From: Phycisphaerales bacterium
GTDB lineage: Bacteria; Planctomycetota; Phycisphaerae; Phycisphaerales; UBA1924
Direction of reading: 5' to 3'
DNA length: 64,000 nt
NCBI GenBank assembly: GCA_040217175.1
Contig: JAVJNT010000001.1
Location: 310,001 to 374,000, forward strand
Shown here: positions 59,368 to 64,000 of the stretch, in pieces
Position numbering within the stretch: position 1 is the first letter of the stretch
How the letters are laid out: each line of letters begins with the position of its first letter
Notes under the pieces: model-generated
Told to the model about the DNA's origin: nothing
The model's database searches: none
What the model saw: only the letters and a program-made list of their open reading frames with translations
Made by a program: the position numbers and the translations under genes

Positions 59368-60996
59368 GTGCAGGACCAGCCGGCATCGCGCGCTCCAGCG
59401 GCCCCCGCTTCCGCGGCCCCGTCCGATGCGGCCGCGCCGCCATCGGGCACGCCCACCGAGCGACTGCGCCGGGCCCCCAAGAAGCTGCTTGGCACGATGC
59501 GGATCCGCAAGAAGCTGATCCTGCTGCACACCCTCTTCTCGGCCGGGCTTGCGGCGCTCATGTTCTTCATCCTGCGGCCGGCCATCGGCGACCTCGTGCG
59601 CCAGGCCGAGGCCGAGGACGCGGCCTACGTGCTCGGAACGCTCGACCTTCGGGACCTGACCGAGGACCGGGCCGGAGGGCAGCGGACCGTCGCGCCGGGC
59701 ATCACGCTGCGGTGGGGCCAGGCCGACGCGCTCGGGCTGGGCTCGGACGCCGTGGCGGCGCTGCAGCGGGCCGCGACGGCGCCGGTGCCGCTGGCCCACG
59801 GCGCGGGCGACGGGCTGGGCCTGGGGTCGGCTGGCGTCTACCTGCCCCACGCGGCGGGCGGTGGCTACTTCGTGGTCGACCGGCGGCTCCAGGGCGTGCG
59901 CGCCTCGGTCAAGCGGCTCGACGTCGTGCTGCTGCTGAGCATGCTGGGCGTGTACCTGCTCATCGCCGCGGCGCTCGAGATCTTCGTGCTGCCCAAGAAC
60001 GTCTACCAGCCCATCCGCCGGCTGCTGCGCGCCGACCTGGCGGTGCAGCAGGGCGATCGCGGCGGCGAGCTGATCGATCCCAGGTTCATGCCCGCCGACG
60101 AGCTGGGCGAGATCATGCGAAGCAGGAACCGTTCCATCGCCGCGCTGCGACGGAACGAGGCCGAGCTAGCGCGCACGCTCGTCGAGCTCGAACGCGTCGC
60201 CGGTGACCTTAAGCGCAAGAACCACCTGCTGGAGAACGCCCGGCGGAACCTGGCCGACGCGGATCGCCTCGCCTCGCTGGGCATGCTCAGCGCGGGCGTT
60301 GCCCACGAGATCAACACGCCCCTGGCGGTCCTCAAGGGCCTGGCCAGCGAGCTGAACGCCCGGCCAGGACAGCCCGTCGACGAGCGCAAGGCCCGGCTGA
60401 TGGGTCGCGTCGTCGATCGCCTGGAGCGATTGGGCGAAGGGCTGCTCGACTTCGCGCGCGTGCGCTCGCCGCGCGTGTCGCGGGTCGAGGTCGCCGGCCT
60501 CGTGCGCCAGGCGCTCGAGCTCTTGAGCCTGGACGATCCCGTGCGCCGCGTGTCGGTCGAGGTCGACGTGCCCGAGGACCTGGCCGCCCCGTGCGACGGC
60601 GACCGCATCGTGCAGGTGCTGGTGAACCTCGTGCGCAACGCGGCCGAGGCGTTGATCGAAGACACGCACGCCGAGCGCGGCGCGCGCGATCCGACGGTGC
60701 GCATCGCCGCCGAATCGCTCGAGCGCGAGGGCTCCAACTGGGTGAGCATCACGATTGCCGACAACGGCCCGGGCATCCGCCCCGAATTGCTGGCGACGCT
60801 GTTCGAGCCGTTCGTGAGTTCGCGGCTGGACGCCAAGGGCACGGGCCTGGGCCTGGCGGTCGCCGACGGCATCGTCCGCGAGCACGGCGGCGTGCTGATC
60901 GCGCGCAACCAGGAAGCATCTCAGGGCGAACGTGGCCAGGGCGAACGCGGCGGCGCCGAGTTCGAGGTGCTGCTGCCCGCCTTCGAGGGAGCCTGA
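59368..60996 (+). CDS. membrane sensor histidine kinase (NtrB/ZraS-like)
   Basis: A 542-residue kinase. An Ala/Pro-rich N-terminus leads to a membrane helix near residues 50-70 (LILLHTLFSAGLAALMFFIL), a sensor of about 110 residues, and a second helix (VVLLLSMLGVYLLIAAALEI). A HAMP-like linker and coiled coil follow, then HisKA with H313 in SAGVAHEINTPLAVL, and the ATPase domain with LVRNAAEALIED, IADNGPGI and GTGLGLAVADGI. No response regulator is adjacent, so it is an orphan. The GTG start gives the full protein; ATG 59497 would remove 43 residues. Confidence 0.9.
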   Translation: MQDQPASRAPAAPASAAPSDAAAPPSGTPTERLRRAPKKLLGTMRIRKKLILLHTLFSAGLAALMFFILRPAIGDLVRQAEAEDAAYVLGTLDLRDLTEDRAGGQRTVAPGITLRWGQADALGLGSDAVAALQRAATAPVPLAHGAGDGLGLGSAGVYLPHAAGGGYFVVDRRLQGVRASVKRLDVVLLLSMLGVYLLIAAALEIFVLPKNVYQPIRRLLRADLAVQQGDRGGELIDPRFMPADELGEIMRSRNRSIAALRRNEAELARTLVELERVAGDLKRKNHLLENARRNLADADRLASLGMLSAGVAHEINTPLAVLKGLASELNARPGQPVDERKARLMGRVVDRLERLGEGLLDFARVRSPRVSRVEVAGLVRQALELLSLDDPVRRVSVEVDVPEDLAAPCDGDRIVQVLVNLVRNAAEALIEDTHAERGARDPTVRIAAESLEREGSNWVSITIADNGPGIRPELLATLFEPFVSSRLDAKGTGLGLAVADGIVREHGGVLIARNQEASQGERGQGERGGAEFEVLLPAFEGA

Positions 60997-60997
60997 C

Positions 60998-61459
60998 GTG
61001 CTCGACGCGAGCGTCCACGAGAGCATCGAGCGCAGCGTGCTGTGCTGGCTGGCCACGGTCTCGGCCGAGGGCCAGCCGAGCGTGTCGCCCAAGGAGGTGT
61101 TCGCCGCGTTCGGCTCCGACTCGATCGTCATCGCCAACATCGCCTCGCCCAACTCGGCGCGGAACATCCGCGCCAACCCGCGGGCTTGCGTGAGCTTCGT
61201 CGACGTGTTCGTGCAGAAGGGCTGGCAGGTGCGCGGCACTGCGAGCGTGCTGCGCGCGGGCGACGATGCGTACGACGCCATCGAGCGCATCCTGCTGGAG
61301 ATCACCGGCGGCGCGTTCCCCTTCAAGAGCGTCTTCCGCGTGCTGGCCGAGGACGTGCGCGAGATCATCGCCCCGCGCTACCGGTTGTACCCCAAGACCA
61401 CCGAGGCCGACCAGATCGCCAGCGCGATGACGCGATACGGCGTGCGGCCGAAGGCGTGA
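60998..61459 (+). CDS. pyridoxamine 5'-phosphate oxidase-like flavin-binding protein
   Basis: A 153-residue split-barrel protein. The N-terminal strand pair CWLATVSAEGQPSVSPKEVF and the later NIRANPRACVSFVDVFVQKGWQV match the PNPOx-like FMN-binding family. Members include oxidases and general flavin-dependent reductases, so no substrate is assigned. It starts with GTG one base after the histidine kinase stop, so it is coupled to that gene. Confidence 0.85.
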   Translation: MLDASVHESIERSVLCWLATVSAEGQPSVSPKEVFAAFGSDSIVIANIASPNSARNIRANPRACVSFVDVFVQKGWQVRGTASVLRAGDDAYDAIERILLEITGGAFPFKSVFRVLAEDVREIIAPRYRLYPKTTEADQIASAMTRYGVRPKA

Positions 61460-61461
61460 GA

Positions 61462-61608
61462 CGCCCGCCGGGGCGTGGGTGCCTCCCGCGGGGGTGTTGA
61501 CGAGTCTTGCAATCGTGTGGCTGCTTCCCGCAGGGGTGCGGACGCCATCTGCAGGGCTGCGATTCTCAATCACACCCCTGCGATTCTCAATCGCACCGAC
61601 AACGATCC
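61462..61608 (+). repeat. degenerate tandem 21-nt repeats (seven units)
   Basis: Seven 21-nt units in register follow the flavin-protein stop directly. Units 61546-61566 and 61567-61587 share the TGCGATTCT ending, while those at 61462, 61483 and 61525 share a CCGC-GGGG core. One plus-strand frame reads as heptads such as LPAGVRT and PSAGLRF. The unit length, orientation relative to the upstream gene and coding pattern match the arrays at 29.0 and 34.3 kb, although this array is more decayed. The stretch 61609-61870 contains only the hairpin noted next. Confidence 0.6.
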
Positions 61609-61818
61609 GGCCGATGTTCGGGACTCACTCCCGCTGGCGCCGCGTGGGAGGGGCGAACCCGAAACGTGACCGAACGCGATTCGCGGACGCTCGGGCCCGG
61701 CCGCGTGCGGGGCATCGCCGCGGCGGCTTTTGGGCCGTTCTGGTCCGTCGAGGCAGGGGGTCCTGCCCCCTTGTTGCCGCTCGCGGGAAAGGGCCGGCCT
61801 GAGGGGGGTGCCGCTTCA

Positions 61819-61847
61819 GCGGTCTGGTCCGGCGGTCTCCAGACCGC
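61819..61847. other. 9-bp hairpin upstream of the XRE-linked promoter
   Basis: GCGGTCTGG (61819-61827) and CCAGACCGC (61839-61847) form a perfect stem with an 11-nt loop. It might end transcription coming from the histidine kinase operon, but no T-run follows. Confidence 0.35.
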
Positions 61848-61870
61848 ACCCAAAACCTGGATCAAATGGA

Positions 61871-61901
61871 AAGTGTACTTGACAAATTGTCAAGTACGCT
61901 T
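61871..61901. promoter_or_regulatory. palindromic operator overlapping the promoter of the XRE pair
   Basis: Two 14-bp arms (61871-61884 and 61888-61901) with one mismatch flank a 3-bp centre; the inner ten pairs, GTACTTGACA with TGTCAAGTAC, are perfect. The left arm contains the -35 hexamer and the right arm fills the spacer, so a bound dimer would block RNA polymerase. The downstream operon encodes an XRE repressor, the natural candidate to bind it. Confidence 0.6.
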
Positions 61902-61907
61902 TATATT
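61879..61907 (+). promoter_or_regulatory. consensus sigma-70 promoter of the membrane protein/XRE operon
   Basis: TTGACA (61879-61884), a 17-bp spacer and TATATT (61902-61907) are followed by six bases and the ATG at 61914. This is among the best promoters in the window, and it predicts a leaderless transcript. Confidence 0.75.
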
Positions 61908-61913
61908 CGAGGC

Positions 61914-62330
61914 ATGCTGCTCTCTCTTCCACGACGAACCCGGATCCTGGCATGGAGCTGCGTGGGCCTGGCCGCGGTGGCGTTCGCGACCGGAGCGCTC
62001 CTGCAGTTGTTCGGCGTGTCCTTCGTCCCAGACGTGCCGGTGACGGCGCCGTTTTGGACGACGGCCCGCTTCGGGCTCTTGGTGGGCCTGCTTCTCCTCG
62101 CGCTGGCTCGCGCTCCGATCCAGGACGAGTTCATCGATCGCCTACGGCTCGAGGCCTTTCGCGTCGCGTTAGTCGCCGTTGCGGCCGTCGTGATCGTCAA
62201 CGAGTCGATCTACTTCTTCGCCGATCGCGTCCTGCTCGATGGCGCGGGCGTCGTGCTCGTCGTGCTCGTGGTGTACCACGCGACGCTGGCGCTCCGGCTG
62301 CGCTCCATCGGACGCGAGGCTCGACCATGA
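61914..62330 (+). CDS. four-helix membrane protein paired with an XRE regulator
   Basis: A 138-residue protein with four membrane helices ([20 protein letters not shown], then [12 protein letters not shown], and two more). The start at 61914 was chosen over an ATG at 61866 because the latter lies upstream of the promoter. It overlaps the regulator gene by 4 nt. Small membrane proteins paired with an XRE repressor in this order are widespread (DUF2178-like and related groups), but the family here is not certain. Expression is likely repressed by the regulator through the upstream palindrome. Confidence 0.72.
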   Translation: MLLSLPRRTRILAWSCVGLAAVAFATGALLQLFGVSFVPDVPVTAPFWTTARFGLLVGLLLLALARAPIQDEFIDRLRLEAFRVALVAVAAVVIVNESIYFFADRVLLDGAGVVLVVLVVYHATLALRLRSIGREARP

Positions 62331-62566
62331 CGAGCACGCTCAGGGTGCTGCGAGCCCAGCACAGGCTCTCGCAGGCCGACCTGGCGGCGCGCGTCGGCGT
62401 ATCGCGGCAATCGATCAACGCGATCGAGGCCGGGCGATACGTCCCGTCGACCATCCTGGCCTTGAAGCTCGCGCACGTCTTCGGCGTGTCGGTGGAGCAC
62501 GTATTCAAGCTCGAACCCGACGAGTTGGAGGGGCTCGCCGTCATCGGCTCCCAGGAACCCAGCTAG
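62327..62566 (+). CDS. XRE-family transcriptional regulator
   Basis: A 79-residue protein that is almost entirely a helix-turn-helix domain: [20 protein letters not shown], then [17 protein letters not shown] and [17 protein letters not shown]. This short form resembles YgzD/YozG-type regulators that accompany a membrane protein. The ATGA overlap with that gene, and a palindrome in their common promoter, suggest autoregulation. Confidence 0.88.
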   Translation: MTSTLRVLRAQHRLSQADLAARVGVSRQSINAIEAGRYVPSTILALKLAHVFGVSVEHVFKLEPDELEGLAVIGSQEPS

Positions 62567-62588
62567 TCCGCATACAGGAGGTTTGTCC

Positions 62589-64000
62589 ATGCGTCCATCT
62601 CGCATCTCGTGGTGTCGCGCGCGCTCGTTTCTTTTCGTCCTTCCGTGCGTCCTCGGTCCTACGGCCGCGAATGCCGCGCCGATGCCATCGTCGCCGGAGC
62701 CGAAGCCAACGCCAATGGGTGTGCTGCTGCGCGAGGTTTGCATCGTCGATCCGGCCGCGGGCGTCACACGGCCGCCGACGGACGTGCTCGTCCTTGGCGA
62801 TCGGATCGTGGCCATCGGACGCGGCATGGACGCCGGTGCCGTGCCCGTCGTGGAGGGCAACGGTCGATTCCTGATGCCCGGCCTCATCGACACGCACGTG
62901 CACCTGTCTTCCCTGCCCGATGCGATGCGCGACGTCGCGCTGCGGCGCACGCTCGAGGGCGGCGTGACACGCGTGCGGGACATGGGCGGCCACGGTCCGA
63001 TGCTCGTCGATCTTCGCGCTCGCTCGAAACGGGCAATCGATGATCGCGACCAGGCCGATGCGCGGCCCGCGGTCTATTGCGTGGCGGTCGTCGCGGGCTC
63101 GACGTGGATGGCCGCCGATGCTCGGGCGGCGGCCTCGGCGGGCGAGGGTGCTCCGGGCACGCAGCCGTGGCTGGCCGCGATCGACGACCCCGGGCGGGCC
63201 GCGGGCATCGCGGACGCGGCCGCCGCGTTCGGGGTCGATGGCCTCAAGCTCTACGCCGACATGGACGCCGAGGTGGTCGAGGCGCTCTCGGCCGAAGCGC
63301 GCGAGCGCGGCCTCGCGGTCTGGAGCCACGCCACGATCTTCCCGGCGAAACCGGACGCCGTCGTCGCCGCCGGGGTGCAGGCGGTGTCGCACGCCGAGAT
63401 GCTTTTCTTCGCGGCCGACGCCAGCGTGCCAGCGCGCTACCACGCCGCGGCGTTCGGCGGACGTGAGGCCGAGGATGCGAAGCATCCCGCGGTGCTGGAC
63501 GCGTTGGACCAGATGGCCGCGGCCGGCACCATGCTGGAGCCCACGCTGACCGTCACCGAGGTCCGCAGATCACGCGGGCTCGTCAACGCCGCCCACGTCG
63601 CCGCGACGCATGCGATCGTGCGCGAGGCCGAGCGACGGGGCGTTCCAATCCTCGCGGGCACCGACCTGATGATCACGCCCGGCACGGACGGCCCGAACAT
63701 CCATCTCGAGCTCGAGTTGCTCGTCGAGGGTGCCGGTCTCTCGCCGGCCGCCGCGCTGCGCGGCGCGACTACCCACGCGGCGACCATCCTCGGGCGCGAG
63801 GGCGAGCTGGGCGTGGTCGCGGCGGGCGCTATCGCCGACCTCGTGCTGCTCGAACGCGACCCCCTGGAGAACATCGGCGCAACACGCTCGATCGCGATGG
63901 TGATCCGTGGGGGCCTCGTCATCGAGCCAACGCCGGTCGATCACGGCGACGCTGGTGCCAATGGTGAGCACTGGCGGGGCGGTGGGTCTCCTGGTGCGAC
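62589..64000 (+). CDS. secreted amidohydrolase-family protein (runs off right edge)
   Basis: The frame is open from ATG 62589 to the window end (470 codons). A strong AGGAGG precedes it. A signal peptide (residues 1-29, ending ANAA) predicts export. The amidohydrolase core has the metal site LIDTHVHLS (H103, H105), GLKLY with a Lys that is usually carboxylated, His in VWSHATIF and VSHAEM, and the catalytic Asp in LAGTDLM. The C-terminal LVLLERDPLENI and the following beta-strands suggest that nearly the whole protein is present. The substrate is unknown; related enzymes are dipeptidases and imidazolonepropionase-like hydrolases. Confidence 0.87.
   Translation, partial: MRPSRISWCRARSFLFVLPCVLGPTAANAAPMPSSPEPKPTPMGVLLREVCIVDPAAGVTRPPTDVLVLGDRIVAIGRGMDAGAVPVVEGNGRFLMPGLIDTHVHLSSLPDAMRDVALRRTLEGGVTRVRDMGGHGPMLVDLRARSKRAIDDRDQADARPAVYCVAVVAGSTWMAADARAAASAGEGAPGTQPWLAAIDDPGRAAGIADAAAAFGVDGLKLYADMDAEVVEALSAEARERGLAVWSHATIFPAKPDAVVAAGVQAVSHAEMLFFAADASVPARYHAAAFGGREAEDAKHPAVLDALDQMAAAGTMLEPTLTVTEVRRSRGLVNAAHVAATHAIVREAERRGVPILAGTDLMITPGTDGPNIHLELELLVEGAGLSPAAALRGATTHAATILGREGELGVVAAGAIADLVLLERDPLENIGATRSIAMVIRGGLVIEPTPVDHGDAGANGEHWRGGGSPGA

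Noticed and set aside
61866-61913. Earlier ATG (61866) for the membrane protein of the XRE pair
   Set aside because: It lies upstream of the promoter, so the transcript from that promoter could not include it.
1-64000. Genomic island or prophage
   Set aside because: No integrase, transposase, terminal repeats or phage genes; the only tRNA (2684-2769) is intact, with no duplicated 3' end noticed nearby.

Overview
The window is GC-rich chromosomal DNA from a planctomycete, most likely class Phycisphaerae (inference from gene content; no rRNA is present). Supporting signs: a TIGR02999-type ECF sigma factor translationally coupled to a TPR-tailed Ser/Thr kinase, two secreted proteins ending in GC-type dockerin-like double EF-hand loops, short PAP-type PEP-CTERM-like tails, zinc-ribbon membrane proteins, and prepilin-like proteins with an H-x-DG-like tail. 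No integrase, transposase, phage gene or CRISPR array was seen, so this is a stable chromosomal segment with lineage-specific insertions.

Layout. 0-5 kb: an edge-truncated secreted protein with a clear promoter, a YjdF/DUF2238 membrane protein, an ankyrin protein, tRNA-Leu(UAA), and a hydrolase / ring-cleaving dioxygenase / rdgB operon. 5-22 kb: ECF sigma plus kinase, a triple-repeat dockerin protein, an LpxB-like glycosyltransferase, a VIT-vWA protein coupled to an OmpR-type two-component pair, a lipoprotein, a second dockerin protein, a zinc-ribbon membrane protein and a membrane ankyrin protein. 22-27 kb: a tightly overlapping surface-glycan operon (GT4 glycosyltransferase, Wzt-like ABC ATPase, sulfotransferase-methyltransferase fusion). 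27-32 kb: small membrane proteins, Xaa-Pro aminopeptidase, tilS and a DUF2802-like protein. 32-36 kb: five tandem paralogous secreted proteins. 36-43 kb: a minus-strand four-gene cluster (HlyD adaptor, GAF-HlyD hybrid, PqqD-M50 peptidase-HlyD, SecA-like ATPase) that looks like an uncharacterised export or peptide-processing machine. 43-46 kb: two prepilin-like paralogs coupled to a phosphopantetheinyl transferase. 46-54 kb: purEK and a complete seven-gene Mrp Na+/H+ antiporter operon. 54-64 kb: an orphan CoA-transferase subunit B, small membrane proteins, an ABC-F ATPase, a PTS IIA-like protein, rsmB, a histidine kinase, a flavin-binding protein, an autoregulated membrane protein/XRE pair and an edge-truncated amidohydrolase.

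Three points stand out. First, three intergenic arrays of tandem 21-nt units (29.0, 34.3 and 61.5 kb) each lie 3' of a gene in the same orientation and share a heptad reading frame; the clearest two have a CTTCC-G core and spell Leu-Pro-x5. Second, most operon-leading genes without a Shine-Dalgarno have a -10-like hexamer only 4-8 nt before the start codon, which suggests widespread leaderless transcription. Third, the SecA-like/M50/HlyD cluster converges on, and overlaps, the tandem array of sorting-signal proteins, which makes those proteins candidate clients.
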